A DNA stretch of 64,000 nt. Source: Tianweitania aestuarii (GTDB taxonomy: Bacteria > Pseudomonadota > Alphaproteobacteria > Rhizobiales > Rhizobiaceae). The notes under the pieces are model-generated. The model worked only from the letters and a program-made list of their open reading frames with translations. It was not told the DNA's origin and ran no database searches. Location: contig NZ_JAFMNX010000006.1 in the NCBI RefSeq assembly GCF_018457165.1, positions 124,001 to 188,000 of the forward strand, read 5' to 3'. Within the stretch, counting starts at the first letter, position 1. The number at the start of each line of letters is the position of its first letter. Both the position numbers and the translations under genes were made by a program. Shown one piece after another: positions 56,712-64,000 of the stretch.

Positions 56712-56846
56712 CTACTTGGACTTGGATGCTGGCTTGCCGGCATCCTTGACCATCGAGCCCAGAACGGGAGCAGCCGGCTTGGCTGCTGCCTTTTCTTTCT
56801 TGGGCTTTCGAACTTCTTTGTTGCTGCGAACTTGACCCTTGGCCAT
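56712..56846 (-). CDS. small basic conserved protein
   Basis: This gene of 44 codons encodes MAKGQVRSNKEVRKPKKEKA followed by an Ala/Pro/Lys-rich tail. About a third of residues are Lys or Arg, and it probably binds nucleic acid or membrane. A GGAGG site eight bases upstream supports the chosen ATG. Its N terminus resembles a short rhizobial protein group, from memory. It is absent from length-filtered gene calls. Confidence 0.8.
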   Translation of the reverse strand: MAKGQVRSNKEVRKPKKEKAAAKPAAPVLGSMVKDAGKPASKSK

Positions 56847-56943
56847 GTGCATTCCTCCTGCGGAGATGCGAGGATGATCGGAGTTCGAGCCGGCTGTCCA
56901 GCACTATCGCACAGGCTTGTCGTTTGGCCTGCAGCCATTTCCG

Positions 56944-57030
56944 TTGCGACTTCGCGCTGGCTTCGCTATATTGGACGCGATTTCCCAAATCCGGTGGCTT
57001 ACACCACCGCCCGCGACAGAAACGCGGGCG
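56944..57030 (+). promoter_or_regulatory. trcR promoter and leader hairpin
   Basis: TTGCGA and CTATAT, 16 bases apart, match the rhizobial housekeeping promoter pattern. Downstream, CGCCCGCG/CGCGGGCG at 57008-57030 forms a perfect 8-base stem around ACAGAAA, just before the GAGAGG ribosome site of trcR. The hairpin may modulate translation or protect the mRNA. Confidence 0.6.
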
Positions 57031-57048
57031 AACGAGAGGATGCACCTT

Positions 57049-57738
57049 ATGGCCAATACCCTCCTGATGCCGAAAGCGACCGCCGTTTGGCTCGTCGACA
57101 ACACTGCTTTGTCTTTCGACCAGATCGCGCAGTTCTGCTCGCTGCATCCGTTGGAAGTGAAGGCGATTGCCGATGGCGAAGCTGCGCAGGGCATCAAGGG
57201 AATGGACCCGATGATCACCAGCCAGTTGTCGCGTGAAGAAATCGCGAAGGCTGAGTCCGACCCGAACTACCGCCTCAAACTGTCCGAGCCCAAGGTTCGC
57301 GTTCCGGAAACGAAGCGCAAGGGTCCGCGGTATACGCCGTTGTCGAAGCGTCAGGATCGTCCGAACGCCATTCTCTGGCTGGTGCGCAACCACCCCGAGC
57401 TGAAGGATGCGCAGGTGTCGCGCCTCGTTGGCACAACCAAGTCGACGATCGAGCAGATTCGCGAGCGCAAGCACTGGAATGCCGCCAACCTGACGCCGAT
57501 GGATCCGGTTACGCTTGGCCTTTGCTCGCAGATCGATCTCGACCTTGAGGTCAGCCGCGCATCGCGTGACAAGCCTGCCGCTCCGTCCACCGGCGAGACC
57601 CTGCTCCCTGCTTCGATGACCGAGCGGTTGGAGGTCAACCAGGACCAGCACGAGGATGATCGCGAACTCGACGCAAACGCGGTGTTCGCAAAATTGTCTT
57701 CCTTGAAGAATCGCACCCCGGACGAAGACGAAGAATAA
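57049..57738 (+). CDS. trcR: cell-cycle transcriptional regulator TrcR (DUF1013)
   Basis: This 229-residue protein has ANTLLMPKATAVWLVDNTAL, DQIAQFCSLHPLEVKAIADG and RQDRPNAILWLVRNHPELKD with a helix-turn-helix, VSRLVGTTKSTIEQIRERKH. It is the DUF1013 family, named TrcR, reported in alphaproteobacteria as an RNA polymerase-interacting cell-cycle regulator. The acidic C terminus is typical. It ends in a terminator and is monocistronic. Confidence 0.92.
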   Translation: MANTLLMPKATAVWLVDNTALSFDQIAQFCSLHPLEVKAIADGEAAQGIKGMDPMITSQLSREEIAKAESDPNYRLKLSEPKVRVPETKRKGPRYTPLSKRQDRPNAILWLVRNHPELKDAQVSRLVGTTKSTIEQIRERKHWNAANLTPMDPVTLGLCSQIDLDLEVSRASRDKPAAPSTGETLLPASMTERLEVNQDQHEDDRELDANAVFAKLSSLKNRTPDEDEE

Positions 57739-57756
57739 GCACCGGTTGGTGCACAA

Positions 57757-57788
57757 CAAAAAGGCGGCCTCGGCCGCCTTTTTTATTG
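57757..57788 (+). terminator. intrinsic terminator of trcR
   Basis: The stem AAGGCGGCC/GGCCGCCTT is followed by a run of T residues. Its A-rich left side lets it also act on the minus strand for the convergent YafY-type gene. Confidence 0.93.
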
Positions 57789-57803
57789 TCTACTCGGTGT
57801 GGA

Positions 57804-58523
57804 TCAGGCCGTGTAACGAAGCCCCATGCCACCCTGTTCAATCTTGCGCTTTTCCATAGCGCGGTAGAAGTCGCTGAGCAGCTTGCCCTTTTCGGGTTTA
57901 AAGCGGCGGTCTGCCTTTCCGATGATCTTGATCCTGTCGATCCGGAAGGTGCGGAAGTCACCCCGCAGCTCACACCAGCAGGCCAGCGTCCAGACACGAC
58001 CCCAAAACCACAGACCGAGCGGGCGCACATCGCGCTGCGTATGCTGGCCTTGCTCATCCTGATAGTCGATCGATATCACATCGTGGGCTTCAACCGCGCG
58101 TTCGATCACATCGATGGCCGTACGATCGGCATCGGACACAACCCACATCGGTGAGTGGATTTCCGTACGATCGATGCGCATGCGCTCAGCTTCCGGCAGC
58201 ACCGCGCCAATCTTGACCAAAGCCTCTTCCGCAGCCCGCGCCATGGTGGAACCGCCGAAGGCGCGCACCATCCGTGCACCCGCCACCAGCGCCACGATCT
58301 CGTCACGCGTAAACATCAGCGGCGGCAGGTCGAACCCTTCGCGCATCATGTAGCCGACGCCGGCCTCCCCCTCGATCGGAACGCCGGTGGACTGGAGATC
58401 GGCAATGTCGCGGTAGATAGTTCGTTCGGAAACTTCGAGCCATTGAGCAAGCTTCTGCGCAGTCACCAAACGGCTGCCGCGCATATGCTGCACAATCTGA
58501 AACAAACGGTCTGCTCGACGCAT
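57804..58523 (-). CDS. YafY-family transcriptional regulator (HTH-WYL)
   Basis: This 239-residue regulator has an N-terminal DeoR-like helix-turn-helix, MRRADRLFQIVQHMRGSRLV with KLAQWLEVSERTIYRDIADL, and a C-terminal WYL-type domain (PLGLWFWGRVWTLACWCELR). A GGAGG site precedes the ATG. Ligand and target are unknown. Confidence 0.9.
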   Translation of the reverse strand: MRRADRLFQIVQHMRGSRLVTAQKLAQWLEVSERTIYRDIADLQSTGVPIEGEAGVGYMMREGFDLPPLMFTRDEIVALVAGARMVRAFGGSTMARAAEEALVKIGAVLPEAERMRIDRTEIHSPMWVVSDADRTAIDVIERAVEAHDVISIDYQDEQGQHTQRDVRPLGLWFWGRVWTLACWCELRGDFRTFRIDRIKIIGKADRRFKPEKGKLLSDFYRAMEKRKIEQGGMGLRYTA

Positions 58524-58656
58524 AATGATCCTCCTTCGCGCCAAACCAGCGGTCCCAGCCAACTAGATGGCTAAGCTCGGTCTGAGCGGCAAGATCACCA
58601 TGCCATGGTGCTCCTGACAGCACTCTGTCAGCATTGTCAGGAGGTTGACAGAAGGA

Positions 58657-59442
58657 TCAGTCTTTTACGGGAACAGTGTAGTTCAACGGCAGGCGACCAC
58701 CATCTGCATAGATGGTTTGTCCTGTGATATAGCTCGCTTCGTTCGAGGCCAAAAAGGCCGCAATCGACGCAATTTCCGAAGCTTCACCAACGCGCCCCAT
58801 CGGCGTGCGTGACAGAATACGCTGTCTGGCGTCAGGATCGTTGTTGACGGCGTCCAGCATGGAGGTAGCGATCGAGCCCGGGCCGATCGCATTGACCCGG
58901 ATGCCATAAGGCGCAAGCGAGATGGCCATCACCTTGGTGAGTTGGCTCACTCCTGCTTTCGAGATGGAATAGGGTCCCTGATCGGGCAGGCCGAGAATCG
59001 CGTTGATCGATGACATATTGATGATGACGCCGGCCGAGCCGCCATTCTTGATCTTATCGACCATGAAGCGGGCCGCAGCCTGTCCGGCCAGAAAAGAGCC
59101 TTTGAGATTAACCGCTAGAACGCGCTCGAAATCCTCTTCCGTGATGTCCAGAAAATCCGCACCGCGCACAATGCCGGCATTGTTCACGAGGATGTCGACA
59201 TCACCATAGGTGTCGACCGTGCCTGCAAAGAGATTGTGGATGTCGAGCCGCTTTGACACGTCGGCGCGAATGAAGGTCGCATCGCCGATCCGGCGGAAGT
59301 CGTCGACCGCTTTTTCTCCAGCCTCCACGTCGATGTCAGTCACCACGACCTTGACGCGGTCGCGCACGAAGCGCTCGGCAATGGCATAGCCGATGCCGGT
59401 CGCTGCGCCGGTAACGATTGCGACCTTGCCGTCGAGTGCCAT
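58657..59442 (-). CDS. short-chain dehydrogenase/reductase
   Basis: This 261-residue SDR has the Rossmann motif GKVAIVTGAATGIGYAIAER, NNAG (ILVNNAGIV), the catalytic Ser (INMSSINA) and YSISK with Tyr/Lys. TDID after the second strand favours NAD. The ATG with GGAG upstream is used. It lies in the same direction as, and 67 bases after, the acyl-CoA synthetase. Substrate is unknown. Confidence 0.92.
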   Translation of the reverse strand: MALDGKVAIVTGAATGIGYAIAERFVRDRVKVVVTDIDVEAGEKAVDDFRRIGDATFIRADVSKRLDIHNLFAGTVDTYGDVDILVNNAGIVRGADFLDITEEDFERVLAVNLKGSFLAGQAAARFMVDKIKNGGSAGVIINMSSINAILGLPDQGPYSISKAGVSQLTKVMAISLAPYGIRVNAIGPGSIATSMLDAVNNDPDARQRILSRTPMGRVGEASEIASIAAFLASNEASYITGQTIYADGGRLPLNYTVPVKD

Positions 59443-59509
59443 TCCAGTGCTCCAGGGTTGGCGGTCCACCCTGGACCGCCGCTGACAATGGTTGGAGCGA
59501 AGCGCGAAA

Positions 59510-61438
59510 TCAACCTTTGGCTGCTGAAACGCCTCCTGCGAGACCATGGCGCGACATAGCTTCCCCGATTTCCTCCATGATCAGCGGATCATCGATCGTA
59601 GCTGGCATGGTCCATTCCTGTTGATCTGCAAGCTTCTGCATGGTGGCGCGCAGGATCTTGCCGGAGCGCGTTTTGGGCAGGCGCTTAATAACGATCACCT
59701 GCTTCAACGCGGCCACCGCTCCGATTCGCTCGCGCACAAGCTGGACGACCTCTCGCTCCACCTCAGCCGCCTCGCGATCTACGCCCGCATTCAGCACTAC
59801 GAGCCCAAGCGGCACCTGTCCCTTCACGGGATCGGCAATGCCGATCACAGCACATTCCGCGACATTGGGATGAGCGGCCACGACCTCCTCCATGGCGCCT
59901 GTGGACAGGCGATGGCCCGCGACATTGATGATGTCATCCGTGCGCGACATGATGAAGATATAGCCATCATCGTCGATGATGCCGGCATCGGCCGTTTTGT
60001 AGTAGCCGGGAAATTCTTCCAGATAGGCTTCGCGGAAACGCTCATTGGCCTGCCAAAGGCTCGGCAGAGCGCCAGGCGGCAGAGGCAAGCGGATAACGAC
60101 ATTACCGAGCGTGCCCGCTTCCACAGGCTCGCAGTTGTCGTCCACCACCTGCACATCGTAGCCCGGCATGGCCACGCCAGGCGAACCATACTTCACCGGC
60201 AGCATCCCCAAACCAACGGGATTATGGCTGATCGGCGATCCGCTTTCTGTCTGCCACCAATGGTCGATGACCGGCACCCCGAGCTTGTTCTCGGCCCACT
60301 TGATCGTTTCCGGATCGCCCCGCTCACCCGCGAGAAACAGGTTACGAAATTTGGAGAGGTCGTAATCCCTGATCAGGAGCCCTTCCGGATCTTCCTTCTT
60401 GATGGCCCGGAACGCTGTCGGCGCAGTGAACAGGCCAACAGCGCCATGCTCGGCAATCACCCGCCAGTAAGCACCGGCGTCAGGCGTCCCAACCGGCTTG
60501 CCTTCATAGAGGATCGAGGTCGCACCATGCAGCAGCGGACCATAAACGATGTAATGGTGCCCCACGATCCAGCCAACATCCGAGGAGCAGAAGAAGACCT
60601 CGCCCGGCTTGACGCCGAACTCGTTCCACATGGTCCATTTCAACATGACCATGAGCCCGCCAGTGTCATGCACCACGCCCTTCGGCTTGCCCGTCGTGCC
60701 TGAAGTATAAAGGATATAGAGCGGGTCGGGTGCGTGAACCGGCACGCACTCCACGTCCGTTCCGGCAGCACGCGCCTCACCAACAGCCTCGCTATAGTCG
60801 ATGTCGCGACCTTCAACGAGCGAACAGGGCTTTTGCGGTCGCTGCAGGATGATGCAGGAAGACGGCTTGGAAGAAGAGAGTTCGATCGCCTGATCGAGCA
60901 GCGGCTTGTAGTCGATAATGCGCGTGATCTCGATCCCACAGGAGGCCGACACGATCACCTTGGGCTGTGCGTCGTCGATGCGTGCAGCGAGCTCCTTGGC
61001 GGCAAAGCCGCCGAACACCACAGAATGGATGGCACCAAGCCGCGCACAGGCAAGCATGGCGAAACCTGCTTCCGGCACCATCGGCATATAGATGATGACG
61101 CGATCACCCTGTTTGACGCCTTGCGCCCGCAACACGGCAGCCAGCGCTACCACTTCGTCCAGGATCTCGCGATAAGTGTAGTGCTTCTTGGTCCCTGTGA
61201 CCGGACTATCGTAGATCAGTGCGGTCTGATCGGCCCGCCCACCCGCAACATGACGGTCGAGCGCGTTAAAGCACATGTTGCAGGTCGCGCCGGTGAACCA
61301 ATGGCCGTAAACGCCTGCATCCGGGTCGAACACCTTCTCCCAAGGCGTGAACCAGTCGATTTCCTTCGCGACCTCCCCGAAGAAGTCTTCCGGATTTTTG
61401 CGCCACGCGGCCATGGTTTCATGATACTGCGATGTCAT
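59510..61438 (-). CDS. prpE: propionyl-CoA synthetase-like acyl-CoA ligase
   Basis: This 642-residue adenylate-forming enzyme contains an acetyl-CoA synthetase N-terminal domain (YGHWFTGATCNMCFNALDRH), the AMP loop YTSGTTGKPKG near residue 240 and the hinge MSRTDDIINVAGHRLSTGAM. The last motif reads as PrpE/ACSS3 rather than Acs. The acylation lysine is in LPKTRSGKILR. It activates propionate or a related short acid with CoA. Confidence 0.88.
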   Translation of the reverse strand: MTSQYHETMAAWRKNPEDFFGEVAKEIDWFTPWEKVFDPDAGVYGHWFTGATCNMCFNALDRHVAGGRADQTALIYDSPVTGTKKHYTYREILDEVVALAAVLRAQGVKQGDRVIIYMPMVPEAGFAMLACARLGAIHSVVFGGFAAKELAARIDDAQPKVIVSASCGIEITRIIDYKPLLDQAIELSSSKPSSCIILQRPQKPCSLVEGRDIDYSEAVGEARAAGTDVECVPVHAPDPLYILYTSGTTGKPKGVVHDTGGLMVMLKWTMWNEFGVKPGEVFFCSSDVGWIVGHHYIVYGPLLHGATSILYEGKPVGTPDAGAYWRVIAEHGAVGLFTAPTAFRAIKKEDPEGLLIRDYDLSKFRNLFLAGERGDPETIKWAENKLGVPVIDHWWQTESGSPISHNPVGLGMLPVKYGSPGVAMPGYDVQVVDDNCEPVEAGTLGNVVIRLPLPPGALPSLWQANERFREAYLEEFPGYYKTADAGIIDDDGYIFIMSRTDDIINVAGHRLSTGAMEEVVAAHPNVAECAVIGIADPVKGQVPLGLVVLNAGVDREAAEVEREVVQLVRERIGAVAALKQVIVIKRLPKTRSGKILRATMQKLADQQEWTMPATIDDPLIMEEIGEAMSRHGLAGGVSAAKG

Positions 61439-61589
61439 AGATGCCTCCCTGCAAACGGCAGATTAGCAAGCCGTCACCAAAGGTCCATCCAACCATTGAA
61501 CAAGACAGCGAGTGCAAGGCAGGCATGATTTTGCAGATATCTGGACGGGATCGGCGAACCCAGCTGGGTGCGGGCTTGAGATCGCTCTC

Positions 61590-61751
61590 ATGAGCAAGGC
61601 ACTATCCCTCCTCATTCTGGCAATGATGGCGCTGCACCTTTGGCGACCGCTCGGATTTCCTGGCCTGCGCTACCGCCGCGATGTCTGGAAGATCGCCGTG
61701 TTCGCCTTGGTCGCGATAGCCGTGACGGTCCTGCTGTCCCATCACGGCTAA
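61590..61751 (+). CDS. small membrane protein
   Basis: This 53-residue protein has two hydrophobic helices, LSLLILAMMALHLW and VFALVAIAVTVLL, separated by a basic loop (PGLRYRRDVWK). Compact proteins of this kind occur in rhizobia without known function. The start ATG gives an N terminus of typical membrane character; a longer frame is unlikely. Confidence 0.7.
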   Translation: MSKALSLLILAMMALHLWRPLGFPGLRYRRDVWKIAVFALVAIAVTVLLSHHG

Positions 61752-61765
61752 ACTCCTGTGCGGAC

Positions 61766-62773
61766 TCAGGTCTTGGTTTGAGCAGCCGCTTTCAGTCTGG
61801 CGACATAGTCGTTCTGCAGAGCGCCGGCACCCCAGCCCTTTCCGCCATTCTGCTGCGCCAGCGCGCCCATCATCGCAACAAGATTGTCGTCGCGGATCTT
61901 CTCCAGCTCACGGATTGAATAGCGGCCGGATTGTTCGTCGGACTGCCCGGCAATCAGATCAACCAGCTCATCATTGAACTCCGGCACGTCCGTGAGCTTC
62001 GTCCACGGCCAGGACAAGCAGGGGCCGAACTGCTCCATGAAGTGGCGCATGCCCGCTTCGCCGCCGGCAATGCGATAGGTCTGGAACAAGCCCATCTGCG
62101 CCCAGCGCAAGCCAAAGGAGTAGCGGATGATGTCATCCAGCTCTTCGACGGTGGTGATGCCGTCCTTGATCAACCACAGCGATTCCCGCCAGATCGCCTC
62201 AAGCAAGCGATCGCCGACGAAAGCCTCGATCTCCTTGCGGATCACCACCGGCTTCATGCCGATAGAGGCGTAAAGCGCCTTGGCCTTGTCGATGAACGCT
62301 GCGGTGGTTTTCTCCCCGCCGACAATTTCCACCAGCGGCAGGAGGTAGACGGGGTTGAACGGATGAGCGACGACCAGTCGCTCGGGATAATTAAGTGCGC
62401 TCGCCATCTCCGTTGGCTTGATGCCGGATGTCGATGAGCCGATCAGCGCATCTGGTTGCGCATGAGCATCGATCTCGGCCAGCACCTTGTGCTTGAGATC
62501 GAGACGTTCCGGCACGCTTTCCTGGATGAAGTCGGCTTCCGCAACCGCTTCCGCAACCGTACTTGCGTAAGTGACGCGACCTTCCTTCGGCAGGCCGGAC
62601 GGCACCATCTGCGCATAAGCACTCCGCGCGCCAGCCAGAACTTCATCGACCTTGCGGCTGGCCTGCGGGTCAGGGTCGTAAAGCGTCACATCGATGCCGT
62701 TCAGCACCAGACGCGCCACCCATCCCGCACCGATGACACCACCGCCTACGCAGGCTGCCTTACTGATCTGCAT
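61766..62773 (-). CDS. carnitine 3-dehydrogenase (L-carnitine dehydrogenase)
   Basis: This 335-residue 3-hydroxyacyl-CoA dehydrogenase-type enzyme has the NAD loop AACVGGGVIGAGWVARL, FIQESVPERLDLK, SSTSGIKPTEM, VVAHPFNPVYLLPLVEIVGG and IEAFVGDRLLEAIWRES. It oxidises L-carnitine to 3-dehydrocarnitine in the aerobic pathway. The ATG with GAAGGAG upstream is favoured over an overlapping TTG. It follows the BKACE gene, its pathway partner. Confidence 0.86.
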   Translation of the reverse strand: MQISKAACVGGGVIGAGWVARLVLNGIDVTLYDPDPQASRKVDEVLAGARSAYAQMVPSGLPKEGRVTYASTVAEAVAEADFIQESVPERLDLKHKVLAEIDAHAQPDALIGSSTSGIKPTEMASALNYPERLVVAHPFNPVYLLPLVEIVGGEKTTAAFIDKAKALYASIGMKPVVIRKEIEAFVGDRLLEAIWRESLWLIKDGITTVEELDDIIRYSFGLRWAQMGLFQTYRIAGGEAGMRHFMEQFGPCLSWPWTKLTDVPEFNDELVDLIAGQSDEQSGRYSIRELEKIRDDNLVAMMGALAQQNGGKGWGAGALQNDYVARLKAAAQTKT

Positions 62774-62784
62774 GGTCATCTCCT

Positions 62785-63702
62785 TCAAACCGCCAACGGC
62801 GCGCGCTTGGTGAGGTTGAGCTTCTTGCGGACCTCATCAGGACCAATCACTCGCGCGCCCATATTGGTGACGATCGTTGCCGCACGTTCCACCAGCTGCG
62901 CATTGGTGGCGAGTACGCCCTTGTCGAGCCACAGATTGTCTTCCAACCCCACACGCACATTGCCGCCGGCTAGAACCGACGCCGCCGCATAGGCCATCTG
63001 GTTGCGGCCAAGCGAAAAGGCCGACCAAGTCCAGTTATCGGGTACGTTGTTGACCATCGCCATGAAGGTGTTGAGGTCGTCCGGCGCACCCCACGGCACG
63101 CCCATGCAGAGCTGCACCAGCGAGTCATCAGCCAGCACGCCTTCGCTCACCAGCTGCTTGGCAAACCAGAGGTGGCCGGTGTCGAAGGCCTCGATCTCCG
63201 GCTTCACGCCCATCTCGGTCATCTTGCCGCCCATTGCACGCAACATGCCGGGCGTGTTGGTCATGACGTAATCGGCTTCGTTGAAGTTCATTGTGCCGCA
63301 ATCCAGCGTGCAGATCTCCGGCAGGCATTGGCGGATATGCTCGACGCGCTCGCTGGCGCCGGCCATGTCGGTGCCTTGCTCTTTCAAGGGCAACGGCTGC
63401 TCGACGCTGCCAAACACCATGTCGCCGCCCATGCCGGCCGTCAGGTTCAGCACCACGTCGACATCGGCATCCCGAATACGCTCAGTTACTTCGCGGTAAA
63501 GGGCGATGTCGCGACGCGGTTTGCCCGTTTCGGGATCCCGAACGTGGCAATGAACGATCGCAGCACCCGCTTTTGCAGCATCTATCGCAGAAGCCGCGAT
63601 CTGTTCGGGCGACCGCGGCACATGCGGACTACGATCCTGCGTAGCCCCCGATCCGGTGACGGCACAGGTGATGAAAACCTCACGGTTCATTTCAAGCGGC
63701 AT
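62785..63702 (-). CDS. BKACE-family dehydrocarnitine-cleaving enzyme
   Basis: This 305-residue TIM-barrel enzyme has the Zn-binding HCH (GAAIVHCHVRDPETG, His51 and His53) and ICTLDCGTMNF of beta-keto acid cleavage enzymes (DUF849). Beside carnitine dehydrogenase it is probably 3-dehydrocarnitine:acetyl-CoA lyase (CdhC-like), giving betainyl-CoA and acetoacetate. Other BKACE members take other keto acids. AGGAGA precedes the ATG. Confidence 0.85.
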   Translation of the reverse strand: MPLEMNREVFITCAVTGSGATQDRSPHVPRSPEQIAASAIDAAKAGAAIVHCHVRDPETGKPRRDIALYREVTERIRDADVDVVLNLTAGMGGDMVFGSVEQPLPLKEQGTDMAGASERVEHIRQCLPEICTLDCGTMNFNEADYVMTNTPGMLRAMGGKMTEMGVKPEIEAFDTGHLWFAKQLVSEGVLADDSLVQLCMGVPWGAPDDLNTFMAMVNNVPDNWTWSAFSLGRNQMAYAAASVLAGGNVRVGLEDNLWLDKGVLATNAQLVERAATIVTNMGARVIGPDEVRKKLNLTKRAPLAV

Positions 63703-63778
63703 CAAACATCTCCTATCATTTGCCGCCATCATCGCCATCGTTGCGATACTCTGTTTCACACTTTACGAAAGTCAGTTG

Positions 63779-64000
63779 ATGAACAGCGCAAATCGATCGA
63801 TCTTTCAGTCTGACCCGGCTCCTCTAAGGATGACCATCCTTGTCGTGCCAGGAGCCTCGATCCTGTGCGTCGCATCGGCAATCGACCCACTACGGGCAGC
63901 CAACAGGATTGCGGGCGAAAAGCTGTTCGACTTTCGGCTGGTTTCGGCTGATGGCCTGCCCGCTTTGACCAGTTGCGGGCTGCCAGTTGCCGTAGAAGGC
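63779..64000 (+). CDS. GlxA/CdhR-like AraC-family regulator, N-terminal part
   Basis: About 74 residues are visible before the window ends. The segment LRMTILVVPGASILCVASAI with DPLRAANRIAGEKLFDFRLV is the start of the DJ-1/PfpI-like domain of GlxA-type AraC regulators, and SADGLPALTSCGLPVA follows as in that family. The divergent position beside carnitine genes matches CdhR, the known activator of carnitine catabolism in Pseudomonas. The DNA-binding half is beyond the edge. Confidence 0.82.
   Translation, partial: MNSANRSIFQSDPAPLRMTILVVPGASILCVASAIDPLRAANRIAGEKLFDFRLVSADGLPALTSCGLPVAVEG

Overview
The window looks like chromosomal DNA from an alphaproteobacterium of the order Hyphomicrobiales (Rhizobiales). 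The evidence is gene content and order: an intact tol-pal block beside ruvABC and ftsH-glmM, serC-serA behind a serC-type leader, paired Omp25/Omp31-like porins, and many families confined to or typical of this order (DUF1465, DUF1013/TrcR, DUF2312/GapR, DUF1192, DUF1244, DUF1036). GC content is high. No tRNA, rRNA, insertion sequence, prophage or CRISPR array was found. Genus cannot be fixed from sequence reading alone.

Layout. 1-8.2 kb: purA, an EamA exporter, a FitAB-type toxin-antitoxin pair, serA/serC, and two outer-membrane beta-barrel genes. 8.2-24.1 kb, almost all on the minus strand: glmM, ftsH, tilS, cpoB, pal, tolB, tolA, tolR, tolQ, ybgC, then ruvB, ruvA, a VapC/AbrB-type module, ruvC and a DUF1465 gene. 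A secreted GH5 hydrolase interrupts ybgC-ruvB on the other strand. 24.3-34 kb: a candidate small RNA, then plus-strand genes (TenI/ThiE-like, Sel1 repeats, efp, an IMPase, a MotA-like/OmpA-like pair, an EAL phosphodiesterase, an M32 carboxypeptidase, yebC). 34-46 kb: an oxidoreductase/HxlR pair, a structured noncoding stretch, rpmE, an ABC exporter, TerC, a YmdB-like phosphoesterase, 5-FCL with a probable 6S RNA upstream, MoxR-GNAT-VWA, msrB, an L,D-transpeptidase and gapR. 46-58 kb: N-formylglutamate amidohydrolase, pyk, rpmJ, purEK, small coiled-coil proteins, an MFS carrier, trcR. 58-64 kb: a catabolic cluster ending in carnitine dehydrogenase, a dehydrocarnitine-cleaving enzyme and a divergent GlxA/CdhR-like regulator cut by the window edge.

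How the genes work together. The core is cell-envelope maintenance (Tol-Pal, GlmM, FtsH, TerC, L,D-transpeptidase, Omp25-like barrels), recombination (RuvABC), serine and purine synthesis, and translation (EF-P, L31, L36, TilS). A cell-cycle theme runs through it. GapR and TrcR are encoded here, and four perfect TTAA-N7-TTAA CtrA-type boxes lie in intergenic regions: one upstream of each Omp25-like gene, one upstream of the DUF1465 gene and one at the presumed promoter of the unannotated small RNA.

The most promising undescribed elements are that small RNA (about 24291-24385, minus strand), the multi-hairpin stretch at about 35640-35990 and the toxin-antitoxin module translationally coupled into the ruv operon.
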